Source of the DNA: AC-32 sp963719275
GTDB taxonomy: Bacteria > Actinomycetota > Thermoleophilia > Gaiellales > Gaiellaceae
Assembly (NCBI GenBank): GCA_963719275.1
Contig: CAVRBT010000004.1
Span: forward strand, 558,001-622,000
Direction of reading: 5' to 3'
Length of the DNA stretch: 64,000 nt
In this document: positions 1 to 12,169 of the stretch, one piece after another
How positions within the stretch are numbered: the first letter of the stretch is position 1
How the letters are laid out: every line of letters starts with the position of its first letter
Program-made: the position numbers and the translations under genes
Notes under the pieces: generated by a model
Database searches by the model: none
The model's input: only the letters and a program-made list of their open reading frames with translations
Told to the model about the DNA's origin: nothing

Positions 1-2
1 TC

Positions 3-35
3 GCAGTGATGGTGCTGCTGGTCTGGTGGTTCTAG
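3..35 (+). CDS. C-terminal end of a protein cut by the window start
   Basis: An open frame runs from the window edge to a TAG at 33-35 and reads AVMVLLVWWF, a hydrophobic, membrane-like tail. The next gene starts 44 bases later on the same strand. Only ten residues are visible, so no function can be assigned, and the frame could be fortuitous. Confidence 0.35.
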   Translation, partial: AVMVLLVWWF

Positions 36-79
36 GGCGTAGTCGGTCTCGGCCGGCCGGCGTCTAGACTCAGGGCCGG

Positions 80-328
80 GTGGAGGACTACACCAACAAG
101 TACAAGGGCGAGCAGGTCGAGGTCGCACTCTTCGGCGGCGACTACCAGGACGGCGTGCTCACCGCCTACTGCCTCCTCGACGATGTCGCCCACCTCGAGC
201 TCAACGGGCACATCCTGATCCCGCTGCAGAACATCGCCTCGCTGCACTGCTCGAGCCGCTGCGACGCGCCGGAGCCCGACTGGCCACCCCGCGGGCTCGA
301 CGAAGACGAGCAGCCGGACGACACCTGA
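80..328 (+). CDS. small acidic hypothetical protein
   Basis: This 82-residue protein starts at GTG (80). The first 55 residues look like a compact beta-rich fold (GEQVEVALFGGDYQDGVL, then LNGHILIPLQNIASLHC), loosely reminiscent of an Sm-like barrel, but I do not recognise the family. The C-terminus is acidic and proline-rich (EPDWPPRGLDEDEQPDD) and looks unstructured. Two cysteines sit near residues 56 and 60. It stops 2 bases before the M48 protease gene starts, so the two are almost certainly co-transcribed and may be translationally coupled. No signal peptide or membrane segment is visible. Confidence 0.6.
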   Translation: MEDYTNKYKGEQVEVALFGGDYQDGVLTAYCLLDDVAHLELNGHILIPLQNIASLHCSSRCDAPEPDWPPRGLDEDEQPDDT

Positions 329-330
329 GC

Positions 331-1173
331 GTGCGCACACGGCTCGTCCCCGTCTGGAACGTCCTCAAGGCGTGGCTGCTCGTCGCCGTCGGCTGCGCCG
401 CGATCGCGGCAATCGGGTGGCCGATCGGCGGCTACCGGCTCGACTCGCTGCTCGTCTTCTTCGCGTTGCTCGTCGCCGCGGCAGGGTACTGGTACGGGGA
501 CCGCGTCGTTCTCGGGATGGTCGGCGCGCGCGAGCTCGCCGTCGGCGAGGCGCCCGCGCTGCACGCGACGGTCGAGTCGCTGGCGGGGATCGCCGGGCTG
601 CCAAAGCCGAAGCTCTACCTCTTGCCGGACGGCCTTCCCCGCGCCTTTGCGGCAGGGCGCGGTCCGCGCGGCGCGGCGATCGCGGTCAGCAGCGGCCTTC
701 TCACGGCGGCCCCGCCGGCCGAGCTCGAGGGCGTTCTCGCGCACGAGCTCGCGCACATTCGACGGCGAGACATCGTCGTCCAGACCGCCGCCGTGATCGT
801 GGCCGCCGCGCTCGTCGAGACGAGCCGCGTCGGCGGCTGGCTGCAGCGCGCCCTGCTGTTCGTGCTCGGGCCGCTCGCCGCCGCGATCGTCCACCTGCTG
901 CTCTCGCCGAAGCGGGAGTTCGCGGCCGACCGCGCCGCGGCTGCCCTGTGCGGCTCGCCGCACGGGCTTGCCGACGCCCTGCTCCGCCTCGAGCAGGCCG
1001 CCGAGTTCGTCGAGTTCCGCGCGAGCCCGGCCACGGAGCCGCTCTACACCTTCAACCCGTTCGTAGAGGAAGGGCTGGCGGCGTTGTTCGTGACGCATCC
1101 GCCCGTTGGGGAGCGGATCCGCCGGCTCCGCAGCCTGGACCCAGACTGGCGCGAGAAACTGCGCGCGGCTTAG
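331..1173 (+). CDS. M48-family membrane zinc metalloprotease (HtpX-like)
   Basis: This 280-residue integral membrane metalloprotease starts at GTG (331). Two hydrophobic segments lie near residues 12-33 and 37-55, followed by the soluble catalytic region. The zinc site LAHELAHIRRRD lies near residues 135-146 (HExxH), and the downstream KREFAADRAA near residue 197 supplies the third-ligand glutamate in the usual M48 ExxxD context. A third hydrophobic hairpin near 172-192 separates the two, as in HtpX/Ste24-like enzymes. The family degrades or quality-controls membrane proteins. The length is typical of bacterial HtpX. It is probably translated with the upstream small protein, only 2 bases away. 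Catalytic residues are intact. The substrate is unknown. Confidence 0.85.
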   Translation: MRTRLVPVWNVLKAWLLVAVGCAAIAAIGWPIGGYRLDSLLVFFALLVAAAGYWYGDRVVLGMVGARELAVGEAPALHATVESLAGIAGLPKPKLYLLPDGLPRAFAAGRGPRGAAIAVSSGLLTAAPPAELEGVLAHELAHIRRRDIVVQTAAVIVAAALVETSRVGGWLQRALLFVLGPLAAAIVHLLLSPKREFAADRAAAALCGSPHGLADALLRLEQAAEFVEFRASPATEPLYTFNPFVEEGLAALFVTHPPVGERIRRLRSLDPDWREKLRAA

Positions 1174-1253
1174 CGCTGCGTCTTCTAGCGGAGCGGAGCG
1201 TGCTCGGCGGACCGCTCAGCTGCGCGGGAATCGCGTCTCCCTAGGGAGGGGCT

Positions 1254-1281
1254 CGTGGGGGGAACCGGGGTTCCCCCCACG
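1254..1281 (-). terminator. perfect 13-bp hairpin downstream of 5S rRNA
   Basis: CGTGGGGGGAACC (1254-1266) is exactly complementary to GGTTCCCCCCACG (1269-1281) across two bases. The hairpin starts only a few bases past the 5S 3' end in the direction of transcription, so it is the likely rRNA operon terminator. There is no U-tract after it on the minus strand, so termination may be factor-assisted. It would equally serve as terminator for the converging M48 gene. Confidence 0.6.
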
Positions 1282-1285
1282 TTCT

Positions 1286-1404
<119 letters not shown>

Positions 1405-1424
1405 CTGTCAAGAGCGCGCTCGGG

Positions 1425-1465
1425 GCGCACCCTCAAAACTCCATAGCAGCGACAACGTGTTCAAA

Positions 1466-1471
<6 letters not shown>
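1425..1471 (-). repeat. 3' arm of the 23S pre-rRNA processing stem
   Basis: This sequence is the near-exact reverse complement of 4441-4492: the blocks GCGCACC, AAAACTCCATAGC, ACAACGTGTTC and ATCAAGA all pair. The two arms would bring the 23S ends together in a long double helix of the kind cut by RNase III during rRNA maturation. The innermost bases are the 23S terminal helix itself. Confidence 0.85.
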
Positions 1472-4440
<2,969 letters not shown>

Positions 4441-4448
<8 letters not shown>

Positions 4449-4492
4449 GTGAAGAACACGTTGTATGCCGCTATGGAGTTTTCAAGGTGCGC
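4441..4492 (-). repeat. 5' arm of the 23S pre-rRNA processing stem
   Basis: The partner of 1425-1471; together they enclose the 23S gene. The 16S-23S spacer (about 4449-4697, 250 bp) contains this arm and one arm of the 16S stem but no tRNA gene. I looked for tRNA-Ile and tRNA-Ala on both strands and saw neither. Confidence 0.85.
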
Positions 4493-4530
4493 GCCGGCGC
4501 TTCTCCGGCCAAACGAGAAAGCCGCGCCTG

Positions 4531-4556
4531 GGCGCGGTCTCTCAAAACTCAGCAGT
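4531..4556 (-). repeat. 3' arm of the 16S pre-rRNA processing stem
   Basis: Reverse complement of 6435-6461 with few mismatches: the shared core is ACTGCTGAGTTTT followed by AGACCG and CGCC. It lies in the spacer after the 16S 3' end and would pair with the leader to form the 16S maturation helix. Confidence 0.8.
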
Positions 4557-4697
4557 ACGAGATACGTCGAGGTCGACGTTATTCTAGGCGAGCTCGTAAC
4601 TGGACGGGTTTGCTCTCCGTGCCAGACTTCAGTCTGGCTCGGCGAACTTTTCCATCGACAGCCGAGCAGCCCCCGGAGTAAGAGCTCCGGATTCCCT

Positions 4698-6245
<1,548 letters not shown>

Positions 6246-6352
6246 AAGATGGTTTGCCTTCCGAAGAAGGCAAGCTGTTCACTTCGAGCTTGTGCTCAAA
6301 GTTGTCTCCCTTCCCGAAGAAAGGGTGACGGGTTCTTTAGGCCTCATGAACC

Positions 6353-6381
6353 AGCTGCACCGGCAAAGCCGGCACAGCCTC
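6353..6381. repeat. REP-like GC hairpin, dispersed family
   Basis: AGCTGCACCGGCAAAGCC followed by GGCACAGCCT forms an imperfect palindrome (GCCGGC around an AAA loop). Closely related hairpins occur at 24069-24095, 24180-24206 and 58238-58254, so this is a small dispersed family in the window. This copy sits in the rRNA leader. Confidence 0.6.
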
Positions 6382-6434
6382 CCTACGGCATCGCAAGCGA
6401 CGCCTCAGAAGTCATGAGGTCTCGGCGTATTCGC

Positions 6435-6461
6435 ACTGCTGAGTTTTCAAAGACCGACGCC
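6435..6461 (-). repeat. 5' arm of the 16S pre-rRNA processing stem
   Basis: The partner of 4531-4556. Its position shows that the primary transcript starts upstream of 6461. The leader from here to the 16S 5' end (about 190 nt) holds further hairpins, including GCCTTCCGAAGAAGGC near 6254-6269. Confidence 0.8.
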
Positions 6462-6477
6462 GAGGCAGCCGGCGCGT

Positions 6478-6505
6478 AAAAAAGCCTCCGACTCGCGCCA
6501 GAGGC
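6478..6505 (-). terminator. intrinsic terminator between tyrS and 16S
   Basis: On the minus strand GCCTCTG (6505-6499) pairs with CGGAGGC (6490-6484) around an 8-base loop and is followed by TTTTTT (6483-6478). It lies about 140 bases after the tyrS stop, so it is a natural tyrS terminator. It also lies between the only good rRNA promoter candidate and the 16S, so rRNA transcription may have to read through it. Confidence 0.7.
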
Positions 6506-6608
6506 CTCCGTAGCTAGCGGATTCTTGTCGTATCCGTCTGGCGTCCGAAGGCGCTCCTGGTCGAGGGTACAGGGACAGTCCTACACGCCACCCTTCCGAG
6601 CGGCCCGC

Positions 6609-6641
6609 GCATGATAGCGCAAACTCACACCGTTCGTGTCA
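6609..6641 (-). promoter_or_regulatory. candidate rRNA promoter
   Basis: On the minus strand a perfect -35 TTGACA (6641-6636) is followed by TATCAT (6615-6610) after 20 bases, longer than the usual 16-18. It overlaps the spacer just past the tyrS stop. I saw no better promoter between tyrS and the 16S processing arm. The spacing makes this uncertain. Confidence 0.4.
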
Positions 6642-6647
6642 AGTCGC

Positions 6648-7793
6648 TCAGAGGACGAACGTCTCGGCGAAACGCCGCTTGCCAGCCTGAAGCAACGCGC
6701 CGTCGAGCATCGAAGTCGGCACGTCCAGCTCCCGTACAACCTCGCCGTTGAGCTTGACCGCACCTTGGTTGATGAGGCGACGTGCAGCGCTCGTTGACCG
6801 GACACCGAGATGTTCGACGAGCACGGTGGGCAGGTGTGTCTTCTCGCTCGCGCGAAGCTCTACGCGAAGGACGTCTCGAGGCGCCTGCCCCTCCCGGACC
6901 ACGCGATTGAAGTGCTCCTCCGCGGTGCTCGCCGCCTCATCACCCCACGCGCGCCGGACGATGAACCGCGCCAGCTCGAGCTTCGCCTCGAAGGGGTCGC
7001 CGGGCACGTCCTCGCGCCCCATAACCAGGCGATACCACTGAAGAAGGAGCGAGTCCGGGATTCTCATCGTCTTGCCGAACTGCTCCTCCGGAGCCTCCTT
7101 CAGCCCGATGTAGTTGCCGCGCGACGCGCTCATTCCCGTTCCATCCCAGCTGTCGAGATACTCGACCGTGAGCGCGACCTGCGGCTCGAGGCCGTAGGCC
7201 TCCATCACGTCGCGGCCCATCAGGAGGTTGTAGAGCTGGTCGGTGCCTCCAAGCTCGACGTCGGCCTGTACCGCGACGGAGTCGTAGGCCTGCATCAGCG
7301 GGTAGAGCAGCTCCGAGACCGAGATCGGCTCTTCGGCGGAGAAGCGCTTCGCGAAGTCATCGCGCTCGAGCATCCTGGCGACCGTCGTTGTGCGCGTCAG
7401 CCGAAGGACCTCCGCAAAGTCGAGCTGGCCGAGCCACTCGCCGTTGAAGCGGAGCTCGGTGCGTTCGGGATCGATGATGGTCGAGGCGTGCTCGAAGTAC
7501 CGCTGGGCGTTCGCGTCGATCACCGCGGGGTCGATCATCGGGCGCTCGGTCTTGCGGCCGGATGGATCCCCGATCCGCGTGGTGTAGTCGCCCACGATCA
7601 ACACGCCCGTATGACCCTCGTCCTGGAAGGCCCGCATCCGCTGCAGCGGGATGCCGTTCCCGAGCGTGACGTCGGGAGCCGTGACGTCGATCCCGAGCTT
7701 CACCCGCAGCAGGCGGCCAAGCTTCAGCTTCTCCTCGAGGCCGCCCTCGGGCAGCACGTGGACGGCGTTACGAGTTAGCTCAGAAAGGCCCAT
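6648..7793 (-). CDS. tyrS: tyrosyl-tRNA synthetase with variant HIGH and KMSKS motifs
   Basis: This 381-residue class Ic synthetase would charge tRNA-Tyr. The catalytic Rossmann domain (about 25-240) shows FQDEGHTGVLIVGDYTTRIG (56-75) and the tyrosine-pocket segment QAYDSVAVQADVELGGTDQ (168-186). An S4 RNA-binding domain follows (about 318-375, SAARRLINQGAVKLNGEVV). The HIGH motif reads TLGN (43-46) where most TyrRS have HLGH, and KMSKS reads GMSAS (220-224), losing both lysines. It starts at ATG 7793, 38 bases from the divergent PBP gene. It is followed by an intrinsic terminator before the rRNA operon. The family assignment is firm. Whether activity is altered is open. Confidence 0.9.
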   Translation of the reverse strand: MGLSELTRNAVHVLPEGGLEEKLKLGRLLRVKLGIDVTAPDVTLGNGIPLQRMRAFQDEGHTGVLIVGDYTTRIGDPSGRKTERPMIDPAVIDANAQRYFEHASTIIDPERTELRFNGEWLGQLDFAEVLRLTRTTTVARMLERDDFAKRFSAEEPISVSELLYPLMQAYDSVAVQADVELGGTDQLYNLLMGRDVMEAYGLEPQVALTVEYLDSWDGTGMSASRGNYIGLKEAPEEQFGKTMRIPDSLLLQWYRLVMGREDVPGDPFEAKLELARFIVRRAWGDEAASTAEEHFNRVVREGQAPRDVLRVELRASEKTHLPTVLVEHLGVRSTSAARRLINQGAVKLNGEVVRELDVPTSMLDGALLQAGKRRFAETFVL

Positions 7794-7831
7794 TCCGGCG
7801 GCGAGTCTACCGTTACAATCTCCGACTTCTC

Positions 7832-10273
7832 GTGCCGCGTTCCGCTCGAAAGCCGGCGCCCTCGAGGCCGCGGCGCAGGATTCGCAAGCTGCGCCTGTTC
7901 GGCCTCCTCCTGATCCTCTTTGTGCTCGGGTCGCTGTCGTTCACCTTCGGGCTGGTGACGTCGGTAGCCAGCGAGATCCCGTCGCTGGATCCGGCCCGAC
8001 TGCAGGCGAAGGAAGTCGACGGCTACGTCTACGACCGCACGGGCGAGCGCGTCCTCGCGGTGCTGCGGGGCAAGCAGAGCCGCATCCTCCTCCCCTCGGA
8101 CAAGGTCTCGGACCGGATGAAGCTCGCGATCGTCGCGATCGAGGACAAGCGCTTTTACGAGCACCGCGGCGTCGATCTCCACGGCATCTTCCGCGCAGTC
8201 GTGCAGGACATCCAGCACAAGGCCGTGGTCGAGGGCGGCTCGACGATCACCCAGCAATTCGTGAAGAACACCTACTCGGCGAACCAGCGCTCGATCGCGC
8301 GGAAGCTGAAGGAGGCGGCGCTGGCGTGGCAGCTCGAGCAGCGCTGGTCGAAGGATCGGATCCTCACCGCGTACCTGAACACGATCTACTTCGCGAACGG
8401 CGCCTACGGCGTCCAGCAGGCGGCACTGACCTACTTCCACCACGGCGCGGACCGCAAGCACCTCACGTGGGCCGAGGCGGCGCTGCTCGCGGGGATCCCG
8501 AGTGATCCCTCGCGCTACGACCCGGTGACGAACCCGACGGCGGCCCGTGAGCGGCGGGACACGGTGCTGAAGGCGCTGCTCGACCAGGGCGACATCACCC
8601 AGGCCGAGTTCGTCAAAGCGACCGCGGCCAAGCTGCCGCGGCCGGACGACGTGCGCCTCTCCGGCCTGCGCGGCCCGGCGCCGTACTTCACCAACTACGT
8701 CGAGCAGCAGCTGATCGACCGCTACGGCTCGGGCCAGGTCTTCGGCGGCGGGCTGCGGGTCACCTCGACGATCGACCTCAACGTGCAGCGCTTCGCGCGC
8801 CAGGCGATCACGAAGTGGCTGACCGACCCGAACGGCCCTTCGGCGGCGCTCGTCGCCGTCGACCCACGCAACGGCAAGGTGCTCGCGATGATCGGCGGCA
8901 ACAACTACCGCAAGAGCCAGTTCAACCTCGCGGTCCAGGGGGAGCGCCAGCCGGGGTCCTCGTTCAAGCCGTTCGTCCTCGCGACGGCGCTGCGGGACGG
9001 GATCTCGCCCGACTCGGAGTTCGAGTCCGGGCCCGTGGAGATCCCGCTCGGCGACAAGGTCTGGTCGGTGCACAACTACGAGAACTCCGACCTCGGCCGG
9101 ATCTCGCTGGCGACGGCGACCGAGGTCTCCGACAACACCGTCTACGCGCAGCTGACGCAGCTCGTCGGGCCGCCGGCGATCGCGCGCACGGCGAGACGGC
9201 TCGGGATCACGAGCCCGCTGAAGAGCTACTTCGCGATCGGGCTCGGCGCCGAAGCGGTCAACCCGCTCGAGATGGCGCGGGCGTTCTCGGCGTTCGCGAA
9301 CGGCGGACGGCGGATCGACGGCGCCGCCTTCGGCAACCGGCCGCGAGCGATCTCGACGGTGCGCAACGAGGCCGGCCGGATGGTCGACAACAACGTGCCC
9401 GTCCGGCGCCCCGTGTTGACGGCGAACACGGCCGCTCTGGTGACGTCGCTGCTCCAGGGCGTCGTGCGGGCCGGCACGGGCAAGCGGGCCCAGCTCTCCG
9501 ACGGACGGCCGGTCGCGGGCAAGACCGGGACGACCGAGAACTACGGCGACGCGTGGTTCGTCGGCTACACGCCGCAGCTCGTCGCCGCGGTCTGGGTCGG
9601 CTATCCGACGACCCTGCGGCCGATGCTGACCGAGTACAACGGCGACGCGGTCGCGGGCGGGACCTTCCCGGCGCTGATCTGGAAGACGTTCATGCAACGC
9701 GCGCTCACGTACCTGCACGAGCCGCCGCAGGACTTCCCGGGCATCTCACTCCCGTACTCGGTTCCGCGCAACGTCGTCTACCGCGACGGCCAACTCGAGC
9801 TCGACAACGGGAACTGCCGCAACATCAAGCGGCTCCTCTACTTTGCGGGCGAGCGGCCCGCGCGCACGGCGAGCTGCAAGGTGAACGAGGTCGCGGTGCC
9901 GCACGTCGTGGGGCAGACCATCGCCGCCGCGAACGCGCGGCTCGCGGCGCAGCCGCTTCGCTCGACCTACGTCTACGAGCCGGCGCGGCCTCTGCAGAAG
10001 CTCGGGATCGTCGTCGGCCAGATTCCGACGAAGGGGACGCTCTCCTCGTACGACAGGGTGACGCTCGTGCTGCCGAAGGCGCTGCACGGGGTGGTGCCGA
10101 AGGTCGTGGGGCTACGGCTCGGCCGGGCGCAGGCACGGCTGGAGCGCTACCACCTCAAGTGGAAGGTGGCCGGGCATCCGTCGCCTGCCGCAAGAGTGAT
10201 CGCCCAGACCCCGCGCTGGGACGTCGCGGGCAGGCGCGGGCTCGTCGTCAAGCTCGTCGTGAAGCGCGGCTGA
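7832..10273 (+). CDS. class A penicillin-binding protein with C-terminal PASTA repeats
   Basis: This 813-residue bifunctional cell-wall synthase has a basic cytoplasmic tail and one transmembrane anchor (about 22-46). The GT51 transglycosylase domain (about 65-240) contains EDKRFYEHRGVDLHGIFRA with its catalytic Glu and GGSTITQQFVKN. The transpeptidase domain carries SSFKPF (active Ser near 376), SDN (near 433) and KTGT (near 564). Two PASTA domains close the protein (about 690-812), which in actinobacteria bind peptidoglycan or lipid II-type ligands. It polymerises and cross-links glycan outside the membrane. The GTG start at 7832 leaves a 38-base divergent promoter region shared with tyrS. 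All catalytic motifs are intact. The gene end overlaps the converging glycosylase gene by 26 bases. Confidence 0.95.
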   Translation: MPRSARKPAPSRPRRRIRKLRLFGLLLILFVLGSLSFTFGLVTSVASEIPSLDPARLQAKEVDGYVYDRTGERVLAVLRGKQSRILLPSDKVSDRMKLAIVAIEDKRFYEHRGVDLHGIFRAVVQDIQHKAVVEGGSTITQQFVKNTYSANQRSIARKLKEAALAWQLEQRWSKDRILTAYLNTIYFANGAYGVQQAALTYFHHGADRKHLTWAEAALLAGIPSDPSRYDPVTNPTAARERRDTVLKALLDQGDITQAEFVKATAAKLPRPDDVRLSGLRGPAPYFTNYVEQQLIDRYGSGQVFGGGLRVTSTIDLNVQRFARQAITKWLTDPNGPSAALVAVDPRNGKVLAMIGGNNYRKSQFNLAVQGERQPGSSFKPFVLATALRDGISPDSEFESGPVEIPLGDKVWSVHNYENSDLGRISLATATEVSDNTVYAQLTQLVGPPAIARTARRLGITSPLKSYFAIGLGAEAVNPLEMARAFSAFANGGRRIDGAAFGNRPRAISTVRNEAGRMVDNNVPVRRPVLTANTAALVTSLLQGVVRAGTGKRAQLSDGRPVAGKTGTTENYGDAWFVGYTPQLVAAVWVGYPTTLRPMLTEYNGDAVAGGTFPALIWKTFMQRALTYLHEPPQDFPGISLPYSVPRNVVYRDGQLELDNGNCRNIKRLLYFAGERPARTASCKVNEVAVPHVVGQTIAAANARLAAQPLRSTYVYEPARPLQKLGIVVGQIPTKGTLSSYDRVTLVLPKALHGVVPKVVGLRLGRAQARLERYHLKWKVAGHPSPAARVIAQTPRWDVAGRRGLVVKLVVKRG

Positions 10274-10844
10274 CGAAGCGCGAGCCGGCCTCCACGTAGC
10301 GCCACGGCAGCTCGGCCGCACGCGTGATGCCGATACGCGGGCCGGCAACCACCTCGACCGGGCTGTCGCGCTCGAAAAGCTCGAACGGCGGGCGGTCGAG
10401 CGCCAGGCCGTCGTGCTCGCGCGTGATCCCGAGCGCCTGGCAGAGCCGACCTGGGCCGCTGCAGAGGAGCCTCGGATCCTCCAGGCCGCGGCGCTCGCGC
10501 ATCGCCTCCAGGCCGTGCGTCGGCTCGAGTGCGCGCACGAGGATCGCGTTGGCGACGCCCACGGCCTCGCAGACGAGGTTCAAGCACCAGTGGATGCCGT
10601 AGGAGCGGTACACGTAGGCGTGCCCGGGAGGCCCGAACATCGAGGCGTTGCGGGCGGTGCGGCCGCGGTAGCCGTGGCTCGCCGGGTCTTCGTGGTCATA
10701 GGCCTCGACCTCGACGACCCTGCCCCCTACGCCGTCGACGAGCAGCGTCGCGCCGATCAGCTCGGGCGCGACTTCGTGGACGCTGCGCGCGAAGAGGTCA
10801 GCCGGGAGCGCGCGCGTCGTAGCGGGTGAAGGCCGGGACGGCAA
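10248..10844 (-). CDS. 3-methyladenine DNA glycosylase (AAG/MPG type)
   Basis: This 198-residue single-domain glycosylase belongs to the Alkyladenine-DNA-glycosylase (FMT-C-like) fold and excises alkylated purines. Motifs include FARSVHEVAPELIGATLL (about 18-35), VVEVEAYDHEDPASHGYRG with the catalytic Glu, HAYVYRSYGIHWCLNLVCE and SGPGRLCQALGI. The length fits bacterial members. Its start overlaps the end of the upstream MFS gene by 47 bases, so the true start may lie a few codons inside. Its end overlaps the converging PBP gene by 26 bases. It is probably co-transcribed with the MFS gene, a compact arrangement without functional meaning that I can see. Confidence 0.92.
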   Translation of the reverse strand: MPSRPSPATTRALPADLFARSVHEVAPELIGATLLVDGVGGRVVEVEAYDHEDPASHGYRGRTARNASMFGPPGHAYVYRSYGIHWCLNLVCEAVGVANAILVRALEPTHGLEAMRERRGLEDPRLLCSGPGRLCQALGITREHDGLALDRPPFELFERDSPVEVVAGPRIGITRAAELPWRYVEAGSRFVSRASRRA

Positions 10845-12060
10845 GGGCGATCAGGACCGTACCGAGGACGCACAGGAGCCCGCCCGAGGCGATCGAGAAG
10901 CGGAGGCTCGTGAACGACGCGACGAGTCCGGCTTCGACGTTGCCGATCGCCGGCGTGGCTGCGACCTGGGCGAACTCGATGCCCGAGACGCGCCCTCGCA
11001 GCTCGTCCGGGGTCACCGTCCAGAGGATCGTCCCGCGCAGGACCGCGCTGACGTTGTCGGCAGCGCCTGCGGCGGCCAGGAAGAGGAGCGCGAGCCAGAG
11101 CGACTCCGCGAAGCCGAACGCGACAATCGCGGCTCCCCAGAGCGCGGCGGCGATCGCGACGATCAGGCCCTGCCGCCTGACGTGCCCGATCCAGCCGGAG
11201 AGCACCGAGGCGGTGAGCGCGCCCGCGTACGGCGCGGCGTACATCAGGCCGAGAACGCCGGCGCCGCCGTTGAAGCGCTCGAGCGCGAGCGCCGGGAAGA
11301 GTGCGCGCGGCATCCCGAAGACCATCGCGTTGGAGTCGACCAGGAACATCCCGAGCAGCACCTTCTTCCGCTTCACGAAGCGGAACCCCTCGGCGATCGT
11401 GCGCAGGCTGGGCCGCTCCACGTCGTGGGCGGCGGGCAGCGCTGGGAGGCGCCAGACCGACCAGAGCGAGGCCGCAAAGGTGGCAGCGTCGAGCAGGTAT
11501 GCGCCGGTAAGGCCGAGCACGACGATCAGCGCTCCGCCGAGCGCGGGGCCCGCGACGCTCGTGGTGCTGCCGTAGACGTTCTCGATCGCGATCGCCGGGG
11601 TCAGGTCCACGCGCTCGACGAGCCGCGGGATGACACTGTTCATGCCCGCGACGCCGAGCGAGAAGATCGACATCGCCAGCGTGACGAGCACGTAGATCGC
11701 CCAGACGCGCGGCTCGTCGAGGCTCGCATTGAAGGCGAAACCGACGGCGACGAGCGCGAGCAGCACCTCCGTGACCAGCAGCAACCGCCGCTTGTCGACC
11801 GCGTCCGCGATCGCGCCCCCGACGATCGTCAGCGTCAGCAGCGGGACGAGCTCGCAGAGCGAGAGCAGGCCGACCTGCAGCGTCGAGTGCGTTAGCTGGT
11901 AGAGCTGGAACGGCGCGGCGACAGCAGCGACCTCGCTGCCGAATGTCGAGATCGTCTGGCCGACGAAGAGCCTGCGGAAGGCCGGATAGCGCCGGAGTGG
12001 ACCGAGGTCGATTGCCAGCCGGCGCAGCAGGCCGGGCTCGCGGATCTCCGCCGGTTCCAA
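10798..12060 (-). CDS. major facilitator superfamily exporter (EntS-like)
   Basis: This 420-residue polytopic membrane protein has about 12 hydrophobic segments. The N-terminus reads RRYPAFRRLFVGQTISTFGS, typical of the MFS_3/enterobactin-exporter-like group, and the loop 2-3 signature appears as GGAIADAVDKRRLL. Members export siderophores, drugs or metabolites with proton antiport. There is no substrate clue in the neighbourhood, and the downstream gene is a DNA glycosylase. The start is ATG 12060, with two tandem hairpins upstream at 12066-12117 which may end the preceding RemA-like transcript. Family assignment is confident. Substrate is unknown. Confidence 0.88.
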   Translation of the reverse strand: MEPAEIREPGLLRRLAIDLGPLRRYPAFRRLFVGQTISTFGSEVAAVAAPFQLYQLTHSTLQVGLLSLCELVPLLTLTIVGGAIADAVDKRRLLLVTEVLLALVAVGFAFNASLDEPRVWAIYVLVTLAMSIFSLGVAGMNSVIPRLVERVDLTPAIAIENVYGSTTSVAGPALGGALIVVLGLTGAYLLDAATFAASLWSVWRLPALPAAHDVERPSLRTIAEGFRFVKRKKVLLGMFLVDSNAMVFGMPRALFPALALERFNGGAGVLGLMYAAPYAGALTASVLSGWIGHVRRQGLIVAIAAALWGAAIVAFGFAESLWLALLFLAAAGAADNVSAVLRGTILWTVTPDELRGRVSGIEFAQVAATPAIGNVEAGLVASFTSLRFSIASGGLLCVLGTVLIALAVPAFTRYDARAPG

Positions 12061-12065
12061 GCTAA

Positions 12066-12117
12066 GGCATCGCTTGCGATGCCGACATCAGGACGCGCGA
12101 GCTTTGCTCGTGCGTCC
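12066..12117. repeat. two tandem GC hairpins
   Basis: GGCATCGC-TT-GCGATGCC (12066-12083) is a perfect 8-bp hairpin. It is followed by a second inverted repeat with GACGC/GCGTC and CGAGC/GCTCG arms around TTT (12093-12117). They fill the 109-base gap between the MFS and RemA-like genes and resemble REP or terminator hairpins. Neither has a clear U-tract. Confidence 0.5.
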
Positions 12118-12169
12118 GTCGGAGCCGACAAGTCGCTGCGAGGGGCACTATTGGCACCAAGTCGCCCTA

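Noticed and set aside
166..1098. 310-codon minus-strand frame opposite the M48 protease gene
   Set aside because: Arginine- and glutamate-rich antisense shadow typical of GC-rich DNA; the plus strand encodes a clear HExxH protease.
4449..4697. Possible tRNA in the 16S-23S spacer
   Set aside because: I looked for Ile and Ala tRNA arms on both strands; only processing-stem arms and short palindromes are present.
7775..9718. 647-codon minus-strand frame opposite the penicillin-binding protein
   Set aside because: Antisense shadow; low-complexity composition and complete PBP motifs on the plus strand.
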